DNA of 64,000 nucleotides from Streptomyces sp. CC228A (GTDB taxonomy: Bacteria > Actinomycetota > Actinomycetes > Streptomycetales > Streptomycetaceae), in contig NZ_JAJPUI010000009.1 in NCBI RefSeq assembly GCF_021390935.1, forward strand, positions 124,001 through 188,000. The letters are read 5' to 3'. A model generated the notes under the pieces. It worked only from the letters and a program-made list of their open reading frames with translations. It searched no databases and was not told the DNA's origin. The translations under genes and the position numbers were made by a program. This document shows positions 25,280 through 33,724 of the stretch, piece after piece; the first letter of the stretch is position 1; each line of letters starts with the position of its first letter.

Positions 25280-25352
25280 GCCCCAATAGCTCAGTCGGCA
25301 GAGCGTCTCCATGGTAAGGAGAAGGTCTACGGTTCGATTCCGTATTGGGGCT
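25280..25352 (+). tRNA. tRNA-Thr (GGT)
   Basis: 73 bases; acceptor GCCCCAA / TTGGGGC, D-arm GCTCAGTCGGCAGAGC, anticodon loop ATGGTAA (anticodon GGT) on stem TCTCC/GGAGA, T-loop GGTTCGATTCC. Discriminator T. CCA not encoded. Confidence 0.96.
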
Positions 25353-25400
25353 CTGGTGTGAGGTGATCCTCACCTTAGGGTGAGGTGATCCGTACATCAA

Positions 25401-25473
25401 AGCGGTGTAGCTCAGTCGGTAGAGCAAGCGGCTCATAATCGCTGTGTCACCGGTTCAAGTCCGGTCACCGCTA
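25401..25473 (+). tRNA. tRNA-Met (CAT)
   Basis: 73 bases; acceptor AGCGGTG / CACCGCT, anticodon loop CTCATAA, T-loop GGTTCAAGTCC, discriminator A. The elongator type is inferred from the tRNA-Thr/tRNA-Met/rpmG order seen in actinobacteria; a lysidine-modified Ile tRNA also has CAT and cannot be fully excluded. Confidence 0.93.
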
Positions 25474-25561
25474 CTCCCAGTAGCCGATTGTGGGGTCGGT
25501 CCTTCGATCGGCTACTCTTTTCTGCGTTAATCCGTCCATCCGTCCGTCAAGGAGCACTCAC

Positions 25562-25726
25562 GTGGCTGCCACCGACGTCCGCCCGAAGATCACGCTGGCC
25601 TGCGTGGAGTGCAAGGAGCGGAACTACATCACCAAGAAGAACCGGCGCAACAACCCGGACCGTCTTGAGATGAAGAAGCACTGCCCGCGCTGCAACGCAC
25701 ACACTGCGCACCGCGAGACGCGCTGA
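25562..25726 (+). CDS. rpmG: 50S ribosomal protein L33
   Basis: A 54-residue L33 of the zinc-binding type, with CVEC near residue 14 and CPRC near residue 42. The GTG start has AAGGAGCACTCAC directly upstream; in-frame codons further 5' lie in the tRNA-Met spacer and are not used. Same position as in other actinobacteria, between tRNA-Met and the dehydratase pair. Confidence 0.96.
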   Translation: MAATDVRPKITLACVECKERNYITKKNRRNNPDRLEMKKHCPRCNAHTAHRETR

Positions 25727-25738
25727 AACAGGCTCGTA

Positions 25739-25771
25739 CACGAGGCCGTCCCCACCGGGGGCGGCCTCGTG
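25739..25771 (+). terminator. rpmG terminator
   Basis: Stem CACGAGGCCG / CGGCCTCGTG, 13-base loop, followed by TCGTTT; 13 bases after the rpmG stop. Confidence 0.8.
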
Positions 25772-26110
25772 TCGTTTGACCACGGGATCACCGGGGTGGC
25801 CGCGGGGCCACAGAGTGACCGGCCCACCGGCCCACCGGAACCATCGGCCCACCGAGCCACGGAACCACCGGGCTCATCGGGCTCACCGGATCTCGGATTC
25901 CGCGCCTTCGCCGCCCGGAGCGCGCTTCACGGGAGCCCCCGTTCGGGATGACATGCATGGCACCCGGACGCAAGGACCGGGCCAGGAAACCCGGCCGGCC
26001 GGGGCACCCAGGTTGCGGTATCCCGGTCGGAACACGGGCCCCGGATCGCCGGGCCGGCCGACGGTCTGATTGCCTGATCACTGAGTACGACCGCAGGAGG
26101 TACCGCTTAC
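25772..26110. other. Intergenic gap between rpmG and the HadA-like gene
   Basis: No gene supported. 25819-25895 is a run of degenerate CACCGG/CCCACCG-type short repeats. AGGAGG at 26096-26101 is the ribosome binding site of the next gene. Confidence 0.5.
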
Positions 26111-26563
26111 ATGGCGCTCGACCAGTCCTTCGTGGGGCGGACCTATCCGCCCACCCCTCCGTACGAGGTGGGGCGTGAGAAGATCCGCGAGTTCGCCGAG
26201 GCCGTCGGCGACCCGAACCCGGCTTTCACCGACACGGAGGCGGCCAAGGCGCTCGGTCATCCCGATGTGATCGCTCCGCCGACCTTCGTGTTCGCCATCA
26301 CGTTCAAGGCCTCCGAGGAGGTCATCGCCGACCCGCAGCTCGGCCTGGACTACAGCCGCGTCGTGCACGGCGACCAGAAGTTCGCCTACAGCCGGCCCGT
26401 GCGGGCCGGGGACCGGCTCACCGTCACCTCGACCATCGAGGCGATCAAGTCCCTCGCGGGCAACGACATCCTCGACGTCCGCGGCGAGGTGTACGACGAG
26501 GCGGGCGAGCACGTCGTGACCGCGTGGACCAAGCTCGTCGCGCGCGCGGCAGAGGAGGCGTGA
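26111..26563 (+). CDS. MaoC N-terminal-type dehydratase, HadA-like subunit (UPF0336)
   Basis: A 150-residue FAS1-type dehydratase / MaoC N-domain protein. The pattern is YEVGREKIREFAEAVGDPNP, then APPTFVFAIT and VHGDQKFAYSRPVRAGDRL. This half lacks the catalytic Asp-His pair and usually works as a heterodimer with a HadB-type partner, here the next gene. In mycobacteria the equivalent pair sits at the same place (rpmG-hadABC-tRNA-Trp-secE) and dehydrates 3-hydroxyacyl-ACP in FAS-II; the substrate here is not known. ATG start with AGGAGG about ten bases upstream. Confidence 0.85.
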   Translation: MALDQSFVGRTYPPTPPYEVGREKIREFAEAVGDPNPAFTDTEAAKALGHPDVIAPPTFVFAITFKASEEVIADPQLGLDYSRVVHGDQKFAYSRPVRAGDRLTVTSTIEAIKSLAGNDILDVRGEVYDEAGEHVVTAWTKLVARAAEEA

Positions 26564-26571
26564 GACACACC

Positions 26572-27000
26572 ATGACCGCGAAGATCGCATACGACGACGT
26601 CGAGGTCGGCACCGAACTGCCGGCCCAGAGCTTCCCCGTCACCCGCGCCACCCTGGTGCGGTACGCGGGCGCCTCCGGCGACTTCAACCCGATTCACTGG
26701 AACGAGAAGTTCGCCCGCGAGGTCGGCCTGCCGGACGTCATCGCGCACGGCATGTTCACGATGGCCGAGGCGATCCGGGTCGTCACCGACTGGGCGGGGG
26801 ACCCGGCCGCCGTCGTCGAGTACGGCGTGCGCTTCACCAAGCCGGTCGTCGTGCCGAACGACGACGAGGGCGCGCTCATCGAGGTGAGTGCCAAGGTCGC
26901 GGCCAAGCTGGACGACCGGCGGGTACGCGTCGACCTGACCGCCATGAGCGGTGGCCAGAGGGTACTCGGCATGTCCCGCGCGGTGGTCCGGCTCGCCTGA
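26572..27000 (+). CDS. MaoC-type (R)-hydratase / dehydratase, HadB-like catalytic subunit
   Basis: A 142-residue hot-dog-fold protein with the hydratase-2 motif YAGASGDFNPIHWNE (about residues 27-41), giving the catalytic Asp and His, and the downstream DVIAHGMFTMA. It starts eight bases after the HadA-like stop, so the two form a heterodimeric dehydratase unit acting on 3-hydroxyacyl thioesters. Start ATG at 26572. Confidence 0.87.
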   Translation: MTAKIAYDDVEVGTELPAQSFPVTRATLVRYAGASGDFNPIHWNEKFAREVGLPDVIAHGMFTMAEAIRVVTDWAGDPAAVVEYGVRFTKPVVVPNDDEGALIEVSAKVAAKLDDRRVRVDLTAMSGGQRVLGMSRAVVRLA

Positions 27001-27365
27001 CCCTCCGGCCGAGGTCCTCCGTGACCTCCGGCCTGGCGCTCGGCGACCGCGGCCGGCGGCGGGTACGGCTGGGGCGCGGCGCGGGCACACGGCCGCCGGC
27101 AGGCCGGGGCCGGCGGCCGCCTGCCGACCGCCCCACATCCGGGCTGTGCGCCCGTACGCCCGCGGCCCCGAGGCAGCCGTCGAGCCTCGGAGCCGCCGAA
27201 GCCGCCCGGCTTCGTCCCTGCCGCGGCTCCCGCATCCGACGGCGGCCGGCCGCCAGCAGTCGGCCGTCGGCCGCCGGAAGCCGTGCAGCCGTGCAGCCGT
27301 GGAGCGCGCCCGGCCCTGGAAGGTCTCCGGGGCCGCCGGCGCGGGCCGCACCGTAGGCTTGGCGC
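27001..27365. other. Intergenic gap before murB
   Basis: Very G/C-rich with no supported gene. It ends in the TAGGCT hexamer (27354-27359) placed seven bases from the murB start codon. Short CCGTGCAG repeats lie near 27284-27300. Confidence 0.5.
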
Positions 27366-27366
27366 G
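27354..27366 (+). promoter_or_regulatory. Candidate leaderless murB promoter (-10 only)
   Basis: TAGGCT at 27354-27359 is a good -10. Transcription starting 6-7 bases downstream would begin at the GTG start itself, giving a leaderless mRNA, common in Streptomyces. No ribosome binding site precedes the GTG, which fits. The -35 region is poor. Confidence 0.45.
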
Positions 27367-28421
27367 TGCAGGAACTCCACGACGCTCCCCTCGCCCCGCT
27401 GACCACGTTCCGGCTCGGCGGCCCCGCCAACCGGCTGCTCACCGCCACCACGGACGACGAGGTCGTCGCCGCCGTACGGGAGGCCGACGCCACCGGGACA
27501 CCGCTGCTGCTGATCGGCGGCGGGTCCAACCTGGTCATCGGTGACAAGGGCTTCGACGGCACCGCCCTGCGCATCGCCACACGCGGCTTCCGCCTCGACG
27601 GCACCCGCCTGGAGCTCGCCGCGGGCGAGGTCTGGTCCGACGCCGTGGCCCGCACCGTGGAGGCCGGGCTCGCCGGCGTCGAGTGCCTGGCCGGCATCCC
27701 CGGTTCCGCGGGGGCCACCCCCATCCAGAACGTCGGGGCGTACGGCCAGGAGGTCTCCTCCACGATCACCGAGGTCGTCGCGTACGACCGGCGTGCGGAC
27801 GAGGTCGTCACCCTCCCCGGCGAGGCGTGCGGCTTCTCCTACCGGCACAGCCGCTTCAAGGGCGACGCCGACCGGTTCGTCGTCCTGCGGGTCCGCTTCG
27901 GGTTGGAGGACGGGCAGGGCATGAGCGCCCCGGTCCGGTACGCGGAGACCGCGCGCGCCCTCGGCGTCGAGGTGGGCGACCGCGTGCCGCTCGCCGACGC
28001 ACGCGAGACCGTCCTCGCCCTGCGCGCCGGGAAGGGCATGGTCCTGGACCCGGACGACCACGACACCTGGTCCGCCGGGTCGTTCTTCACCAACCCGATC
28101 CTCACGGACGAGGCGTACGAGGCGTTCCTCGGCCGCGTTCGCGAGCGCCTCGGCGCCGACGTCACGCCGCCCGCGTACCCGGCGGGGGAGGGGCGGACCA
28201 AGACCTCCGCCGCCTGGCTCATCGACAAGGCCGGCTTCACCAAGGGGTACGGCTCCGGGCCCGCCCGGATCTCCACCAAGCACACCCTGGCGCTCACGAA
28301 CCGCGGCGAGGCCACCACCGAGGACCTGCTCGCCCTGGCCCGCGAGGTCGTCGCCGGCGTACGGGACGCCTTCGGCGTCACGCTCGTCAACGAGCCGGTG
28401 ACCGTCGGCGTCAGCCTCTGA
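27366..28421 (+). CDS. murB: UDP-N-acetylmuramate dehydrogenase
   Basis: A 351-residue FAD enzyme that reduces UDP-GlcNAc-enolpyruvate to UDP-MurNAc in peptidoglycan synthesis. FAD-binding stretches LIGGGSNLVIGD and GIPGSAGATPIQNVGAYGQE are present, with YRHSRFK, the catalytic Ser in WSAGSFFTNPI, and KTSAAWLIDKAGF. The active-site Tyr/Ser and Glu pattern fits a normal MurB. GTG at 27366 with no Shine-Dalgarno and a -10 just upstream. Stands alone between the dehydratase pair and the convergent ada gene. Confidence 0.94.
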   Translation: MQELHDAPLAPLTTFRLGGPANRLLTATTDDEVVAAVREADATGTPLLLIGGGSNLVIGDKGFDGTALRIATRGFRLDGTRLELAAGEVWSDAVARTVEAGLAGVECLAGIPGSAGATPIQNVGAYGQEVSSTITEVVAYDRRADEVVTLPGEACGFSYRHSRFKGDADRFVVLRVRFGLEDGQGMSAPVRYAETARALGVEVGDRVPLADARETVLALRAGKGMVLDPDDHDTWSAGSFFTNPILTDEAYEAFLGRVRERLGADVTPPAYPAGEGRTKTSAAWLIDKAGFTKGYGSGPARISTKHTLALTNRGEATTEDLLALAREVVAGVRDAFGVTLVNEPVTVGVSL

Positions 28422-28883
28422 GGCTCCCACGGGCCGACCGCCCGGCGCGGAGCCTCTGAAGCCCCCGCGAGCCTGCCGCCCGCCGCGGCCGCAACGCCTC
28501 CGCGCCGCTTCCGGTGGCCGCGCCCCGGGTCGGCTCGCGCCGCTTCCGGCGCCTCACCCCGCCTCGGCGCCGCATCCGGCCGTCGTACGCGCAGGAGACC
28601 CCGCGGCCCGAGCCCGCCGCCGTTTGCCGCGAAGAGCGGCACCCCGCGGCGCCGCCCCGGCGGCGCGGCGCCGCTCATACGCCCGGCCGGTCAGGCCCCG
28701 CGCTCCCGCGCACCCCCGCTTCACGTACCCGGGCGGGCCTGCTCTCCGCGCGAGCGGAGGTGAACCGCGATGTCACCCCCGCTTCACGTACCCGGGCGGG
28801 CCTGCTCTCCGCGCGAGCGGAGGTGAACCGCGATGTCACCCGCGCTTCACGTACGCAGGCGGGCCCCGGACGCCAGCACCCCG
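28422..28883. other. Convergent gap between murB and ada with 63-bp tandem repeats
   Basis: No gene supported. The 3' half is a tandem repeat with hairpin-forming units (listed separately). Confidence 0.6.
28711..28865. repeat. 63-bp tandem repeat, 2.5 copies, each with a hairpin
   Basis: Units at 28711-28773, 28774-28836 and a partial unit at 28837-28865; the first two are essentially identical. Each contains the hairpin CTCCGC-GCGA-GCGGAG and a longer-range pairing of TTCAC with GTGAA. It lies between two convergent genes and may act as a duplicated bidirectional terminator. Confidence 0.9.
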
Positions 28884-29960
28884 CTACCTGCGGGGCCCGC
28901 TGCCCGCCTCGGAGCCCGCGGCGCCTCCGGCCGCCGGGTCCGCGGCCAGCCAGTCGTCGATCCCCGACAGCAGCGCGCGCCGCACGTCCTCCGGCGCCAC
29001 CGAACCCCGCACCGACTGCCGGGCCAGCTCCGCGAGCTCGGCGTCCGTGAAGCCGTGGTGGTGCCGCGCGATCTCGTACTGGTCCGCGAGCCGCGCCCCG
29101 AACAGCAGCGGGTCGTCCGCGCCCAGCGCCATCGGCACGCCCGCCTCGAACAGCGTCCGCAGCGGCACGTACTCCGGCTTCTCGTACACGCCGAGCGCCA
29201 CGTTCGACGCCGGGCAGACCTCGCACGTCACGCCTCTCTCCGCGAGCAGCCGCAGCAGCCGCGGGTCCTCCACCGCCCGGACCCCGTGACCGATGCGCGA
29301 GGCCCGCAGGTCGTCCAGGCAGTCCCGCACGGACGCCGGGCCGGTCAGCTCGCCGCCGTGCGGCGCGGCCAGCAGCCCGCCGTCCCGCGCGATCGCGAAC
29401 GCCCGGTCGAAGTCGCGGGCCATGCCGCGCCGCTCGTCGTTCGACAGCCCGAAGCCCACCACGCCCTGGTCCCGGTAGCGCACGGCGAGCCGCGCCAGCG
29501 TCCGCGCGTCCAGCGGGTGCTTCATGCGGTTCGCGGCGACCAGCACCCTGATCGCCAGGCCGGTGTCCCGCTGCGCGGTCCGCACCGCGTCCAGGATGAT
29601 CTCCAGGGCGGGGATCAGGCCGCCGAGCCTCGGTGCGTACGAGGTGGGGTCCACCTGGATCTCCAGCCAGCCGGAACCGTCCCGCACGTCCTCCTCGGCC
29701 ACCTCACGCACCAGCCGCCGGATGTCCTCCGGTTCCCGCAGGCACGACCGGGCGATGTCGTACAGGCGCTGGAACCTGAACCAGCCCCGCTCGTCGGTCG
29801 CCCGCAGCTTCGGCGGCTCCCCGCCGGTCAGCGCCTCCGGAAGGTGCACGCCGTACTTGTCGGCGAGCTCCAGGAGGGTGGAGGGCCGCATCGACCCGGT
29901 GAAGTGCAGGTGCAGATGCGCCTTCGGCAGCAGTTTCAGATCGCGGACAACGTGCTCCAT
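28884..29960 (-). CDS. Adenosine deaminase family protein
   Basis: A 358-residue metal-dependent deaminase. Zinc ligands and catalytic residues are in KAHLHLHFTGS (His-x-His), APHGGELTG (His and proton-donating Glu), SRIGHGVRA (His) and GADDPLLF (Asp-Asp). Converts adenosine or a related amino-purine; sub-family specificity cannot be read. ATG at 29960; a GTG 18 bases upstream is an alternative and neither has a strong ribosome binding site. The C-terminus ends in a Gly/Ala-rich tail. Confidence 0.88.
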   Translation of the reverse strand: MEHVVRDLKLLPKAHLHLHFTGSMRPSTLLELADKYGVHLPEALTGGEPPKLRATDERGWFRFQRLYDIARSCLREPEDIRRLVREVAEEDVRDGSGWLEIQVDPTSYAPRLGGLIPALEIILDAVRTAQRDTGLAIRVLVAANRMKHPLDARTLARLAVRYRDQGVVGFGLSNDERRGMARDFDRAFAIARDGGLLAAPHGGELTGPASVRDCLDDLRASRIGHGVRAVEDPRLLRLLAERGVTCEVCPASNVALGVYEKPEYVPLRTLFEAGVPMALGADDPLLFGARLADQYEIARHHHGFTDAELAELARQSVRGSVAPEDVRRALLSGIDDWLAADPAAGGAAGSEAGSGPRR

Positions 29961-30033
29961 CCAGGGATCCTGCCGCACATCCGCGCCCCGCGGCAGCCCC
30001 TTTCTCCGATCGGGTGCGTCAGGGAACGAAGAA

Positions 30034-30073
30034 GCGGGCTTCGACCTGGGAACGTTCCCAGGTCGAAGCCCGC
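30034..30073 (-). terminator. Perfect 40-bp palindrome after aspC
   Basis: Twenty-base arms with no loop: GCGGGCTTCGACCTGGGAAC and its exact complement. It lies 26 bases beyond the aspartate aminotransferase stop and 74 bases before the ada start, so it most likely ends the aspC transcript. Confidence 0.75.
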
Positions 30074-30099
30074 CGGAGGGACCGCGGCAGCGGACCGCG

Positions 30100-31335
30100 T
30101 CAGTCGCGGGCCTCCGCCAGCAGCTTCTGCATCCGGCTCACGCCCTCGACCAGGTCCTCGTCGCCCAGCGCGTACGACAGCCGCAGGTAGCCCGGCGTCC
30201 CGAACGCCTCACCCGGCACCACCGCGACCTCCACCTCGTCGAGGATCAGCGCCGCCAGCTCCACGGAGGTCTGCGGGCGCTTGCCGCGGATCTCCTTGCC
30301 CAGCAGCCCCTTCACCGACGGGTAGGCGTAGAAGGCGCCCTCCGGAGTCGGGCAGACCACGCCGTCGATCTCGTTCAGCATCCGCACGATCGTCTGGCGG
30401 CGCCGGTCGAACGCCTCGCGCATCGCCGCCACCGCGTCCAGGTCGCCGGAGACCGCCGCCAGCGCGGCGACCTGCGCCACGTTGGAGACGTTCGAGGTGG
30501 CGTGCGACTGGAGGTTCGTCGCGGCCTTCACGACGTCCTTCGGGCCGACGATCCAGCCCACGCGCCAGCCGGTCATCGCGTACGTCTTCGCCACGCCGTT
30601 CACCACGATGCACTTGTCCCGCAGCTCGGGCACCAGCGCCGGGAGCGACGTGAAGACGGCGTCTCCGTACACGAGGTGCTCGTAGATCTCGTCCGTCAGC
30701 ACCCACAGCCCGTGCTCCGCGGCCCAGCGGCCGATGGCCTCGGCGTCCTCGCGGGAGTAGACGGCGCCGGTCGGGTTCGACGGGGAGACGAAGAGCACGA
30801 CCTTGGTGCGCTCGGTGCGCGCCGCCTCCAGCTGCTCCACGGACACGCGGTAGCCGGTGGTCTCGTCGGCGACGACCTCCACCGGGACGCCGCCGGCGAG
30901 ACGGATCGACTCCGGGTAGGTGGTCCAGTACGGGGCCGGGACGATGACCTCGTCGCCCGGGTCCAGGATGGCGGCGAACGCCTCGTAGATGGCCTGCTTG
31001 CCGCCGTTCGTCACGAGGATCTGGGACGGGTCCACCTCGTAGCCGGAGTCGCGCAGCGTCTTCGCGGCGATCGCGGCCTTCAGCTCGGGCAGGCCGCCGG
31101 CCGGGGTGTAGCGGTGGTACTTCGGGTTACGGCAGGCCTCGACCGCGGCCTCGACGATGTAGTCGGGCGTCGGGAAGTCGGGCTCGCCCGCGCCGAAGCC
31201 GATCACCGGGCGGCCGGCCGCCTTGAGGGCCTTGGCCTTGGCGTCCACGGCCAGGGTGGCGGACTCGGAGATCGCGCCGATGCGGGCGGAGACCCTGCGC
31301 TCGGTCGGGGAGGTCGGAGGAGTTGCAGCGCTCAT
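30100..31335 (-). CDS. aspC: Aspartate aminotransferase (class I/II, PLP)
   Basis: A 411-residue fold-type I aminotransferase. Motifs: GFGAGEPDFPTPDYI near residue 48, YTPAGGLPELKAAIA, NPTGAVYSREDAEAI, LTDEIYEHLVYG, the PLP lysine in NGVAKTYAMTGWRVGW, and the substrate-carboxylate Arg in GYLRLSYALGDED. The ATG at 31335 gives the usual actinobacterial N-terminus; upstream in-frame codons overlap the tRNA-Trp region. Its place next to tRNA-Trp/secE is conserved in Streptomyces. Confidence 0.92.
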   Translation of the reverse strand: MSAATPPTSPTERRVSARIGAISESATLAVDAKAKALKAAGRPVIGFGAGEPDFPTPDYIVEAAVEACRNPKYHRYTPAGGLPELKAAIAAKTLRDSGYEVDPSQILVTNGGKQAIYEAFAAILDPGDEVIVPAPYWTTYPESIRLAGGVPVEVVADETTGYRVSVEQLEAARTERTKVVLFVSPSNPTGAVYSREDAEAIGRWAAEHGLWVLTDEIYEHLVYGDAVFTSLPALVPELRDKCIVVNGVAKTYAMTGWRVGWIVGPKDVVKAATNLQSHATSNVSNVAQVAALAAVSGDLDAVAAMREAFDRRRQTIVRMLNEIDGVVCPTPEGAFYAYPSVKGLLGKEIRGKRPQTSVELAALILDEVEVAVVPGEAFGTPGYLRLSYALGDEDLVEGVSRMQKLLAEARD

Positions 31336-31483
31336 GCGGCCCATGCTCCCAGACCCCGCGTGGCCCCGGTACACGGGTTTCACCGTATGAACCGGTACCG
31401 CCGAGGACCCCCGCGGGCGGCCTCCGCGGGGGCTGCGGGCCCGGCCGCGCGGCCGATGGACGGCGGGCTCGCGGGGGTATCTG

Positions 31484-31513
31484 TTCGACGCGGCGCCGCT
31501 GACCACGTACACT
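31484..31513 (+). promoter_or_regulatory. Candidate promoter for tRNA-Trp / secE
   Basis: TTCGAC (31484-31489), 18-base spacer, TACACT (31508-31513). A second weaker pair, TTACGG (31553-31558) and TAAGTT (31578-31583), lies closer to the tRNA. Confidence 0.5.
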
Positions 31514-31598
31514 CTCTGATCGTTGGCCCTCACGAACCACCCGCACCGAGGCTTACGGAGCACTGCTGCGGATGCGGTAAGTTGGGGGAGCACCACAA

Positions 31599-31671
31599 AG
31601 GGTCGTAGCTCAATTGGTAGAGCACTGGTCTCCAAAACCAGCGGTTGGGGGTTCAAGTCCCTCCGGCCCTG
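31599..31671 (+). tRNA. tRNA-Trp (CCA)
   Basis: 73 bases; acceptor AGGGTCG / CGGCCCT, anticodon CCA in CTCCAAA on stem CTGGT/ACCAG, T-loop GGTTCAAGTCC, discriminator G. Conserved position upstream of secE. Confidence 0.96.
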
Positions 31672-31773
31672 CTACACACACCGCCAGGATGTGTGCGCAG
31701 GTATGTACTTCATTGCACCGCCGTGCGGCTCCACCCGGGCGCGGCACGGCCGACCCGGAATCAGGTGAGAGAC

Positions 31774-32058
31774 GTGACGGACGCCGTAGGCTCCATCGAC
31801 ATGCCTGATGCTGAAGACGAAGCCCCGGAGTCGAAGAAGAACCGCAAGGGTGGCAAGCGAGCCAAGAAGGGCCCGCTGGGCCGTCTCGCGCTCTTCTACC
31901 GCCAGATCGTCGCCGAGCTGCGCAAGGTCGTCTGGCCTACCCGTAGCCAGCTCTCGACCTACACGACCGTTGTGATCATCTTCGTCGTCATCATGATCGC
32001 CATGGTGACCGTGATCGATCTCGGCTTCACGGAAGCAGTCAAGTACGTCTTCGGCTGA
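31774..32058 (+). CDS. secE: Protein translocase subunit SecE
   Basis: A 94-residue, single-pass membrane subunit of the SecYEG channel. Basic, Lys-rich N-terminus, then the amphipathic helix FYRQIVAELRKVVWPTRSQ and one transmembrane segment (about residues 68-90). GTG start with AGGTGAG upstream; the longer open frame upstream runs over tRNA-Trp and is discarded. Followed by nusG after 77 bases. Confidence 0.94.
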   Translation: MTDAVGSIDMPDAEDEAPESKKNRKGGKRAKKGPLGRLALFYRQIVAELRKVVWPTRSQLSTYTTVVIIFVVIMIAMVTVIDLGFTEAVKYVFG

Positions 32059-32135
32059 TTCCCGCGGAGGGCGCCCACCCCGGCGCCCCTTTTCGCATGT
32101 TCCACCCCATCTGTATCCAGGAAGAAGCAGCCACC

Positions 32136-33026
32136 GTGTCTGACCCGAACCTGAACGAGTCCGCCCAGGACGAGCTCGACGTCGTCGAGGCGGCCGTCGA
32201 GGACCAGGCGGAAGCTGCGGACGCCGCTGCCGACGAGGCGACCAAGGGTCACGCCGAGGCCGACAAGACGGTCGAGGACGCCGAGGACGCCGAGGACACC
32301 GACGAGACGGAGTCCGAGGACGAGGCCGACGAGGACGAGGCCGCCGAGGCTGACGACGAGTCCGACGAGGACGACGAGACCGAGGCTGCTGCCGAGGCCG
32401 CCGCCCCCGTCGACCCGGTCGCCGCCCTCCGCGAGGAGCTGCGCGGCCTGCCGGGCGAGTGGTACGTCATCCACACCTACGCGGGCTACGAGAAGCGCGT
32501 GAAGGCCAACCTGGAGCAGCGTGCCGTCTCGCTGAACGTCGAGGACTTCATCTACCAGGCCGAGGTCCCCGAGGAAGAGATCGTCCAGATCAAGAACGGC
32601 GAGCGCAAGAACGTCAAGCAGAACAAGCTGCCTGGCTATGTGCTCGTCCGCATGGACCTGACGAACGAGTCCTGGGGCGTCGTCCGCAACACCCCCGGCG
32701 TCACCGGCTTCGTCGGCAACGCCTACGACCCGTACCCGCTGACCCTGGACGAGATCGTCAAGATGCTCGCCCCGGAGGCCGAGGACAAGGCCGCCCGCGA
32801 GGCCGCCGAGGCCGCGGGCAAGCCCGCCCCCGCCCGCAAGGTCGAGGTCCAGGTCCTGGACTTCGAGGTCGGCGACTCCGTCACCGTCACCGACGGTCCG
32901 TTCGCCACGCTGCAGGCGACCATCAACGAGATCAACGCCGACTCGAAGAAGGTCAAGGGCCTCGTCGAGATCTTCGGCCGCGAGACCCCGGTCGAGCTCA
33001 GCTTCGACCAGATCCAGAAGAACTGA
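32136..33026 (+). CDS. nusG: Transcription termination/antitermination protein NusG
   Basis: A 296-residue NusG. Residues 1-110 are an Asp/Glu/Ala-rich extension typical of Streptomyces. The NGN domain follows (GEWYVIHTYAGYEKRVKANL through GVTGFVGN), then a KOW domain at the C-terminus (GDSVTVTDGPFATLQATINE). Couples RNA polymerase to ribosomes and Rho. GTG start at 32136. A clear intrinsic terminator follows. Confidence 0.95.
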   Translation: MSDPNLNESAQDELDVVEAAVEDQAEAADAAADEATKGHAEADKTVEDAEDAEDTDETESEDEADEDEAAEADDESDEDDETEAAAEAAAPVDPVAALREELRGLPGEWYVIHTYAGYEKRVKANLEQRAVSLNVEDFIYQAEVPEEEIVQIKNGERKNVKQNKLPGYVLVRMDLTNESWGVVRNTPGVTGFVGNAYDPYPLTLDEIVKMLAPEAEDKAAREAAEAAGKPAPARKVEVQVLDFEVGDSVTVTDGPFATLQATINEINADSKKVKGLVEIFGRETPVELSFDQIQKN

Positions 33027-33066
33027 GGCCAGGGTCGGAGCACCCGGCGTTCTGAAGGCTTCCGGA

Positions 33067-33110
33067 CAGGTCAGAGGTGGGGATTCCCGCCTCTGACCTG
33101 CTCGGTTTTT
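33067..33110 (+). terminator. Intrinsic terminator between nusG and rplK
   Basis: Stem CAGGTCAGAGGTGGG / CCCGCCTCTGACCTG with a four-base loop, followed by CTCGGTTTTT. A textbook intrinsic terminator for a high-GC genome. Confidence 0.92.
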
Positions 33111-33207
33111 GGACGTGCACCGATACCCGTTATCGTTGTGCGGTATGCCTCCATCCGGATGATGCCGGGTGGCGGCGGAACACTCTCACTAGGACCCGGA
33201 GAGAGCA

Positions 33208-33642
33208 ATGCCTCCCAAGAAGAAGAAGGTCACGGGGCTTATCAAGCTCCAGATCCAGGCCGGCGCCGCCAACCCGGCTCCGCCGGTCGGCCCGGCGCTG
33301 GGTCAGCACGGCGTCAACATCATGGAGTTCTGCAAGGCCTACAACGCCGCGACCGAGTCGCAGCGCGGCTGGGTGATCCCGGTGGAGATCACGGTCTACG
33401 AGGACCGCTCCTTCACCTTCGTCACCAAGACTCCGCCGGCCGCGAAGATGATCCTCAAGGCCGCGGGTGTGGAGAAGGGCTCCAGCGAGCCGCACAAGAC
33501 CAAGGTCGCCAAGATCACCGAGGCGCAGGTCCGCGAGATCGCCACCACCAAGATGCCCGACCTCAACGCGAACGACCTGGACGCCGCCGCGAAGATCATC
33601 GCCGGCACCGCCCGTTCCATGGGCATCACGGTCGAGGGCTGA
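33208..33642 (+). CDS. rplK: 50S ribosomal protein L11
   Basis: A 144-residue L11, the GTPase-center protein binding 23S rRNA and site of thiostrepton action with the rRNA. Signature [20 protein letters not shown] and the C-terminal [14 protein letters not shown] are clear. ATG start with GGAGAGAG upstream. The proline-rich N-terminal hinge is wild type in appearance. Transcribed with rplA, 82 bases downstream. Confidence 0.97.
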
Positions 33643-33724
33643 CCAGCCCCCTCGCAGTGACCTCTGTGGTAGGGCCAGGCGCTGGCCCGCACCACGACTC
33701 CACCCCTGAAACACAGGAGAAGCA

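Noticed and set aside
28711..28865. Possible CRISPR array
   Set aside because: Repeats are directly adjacent with no unique spacers, and no cas genes are present anywhere in the window.
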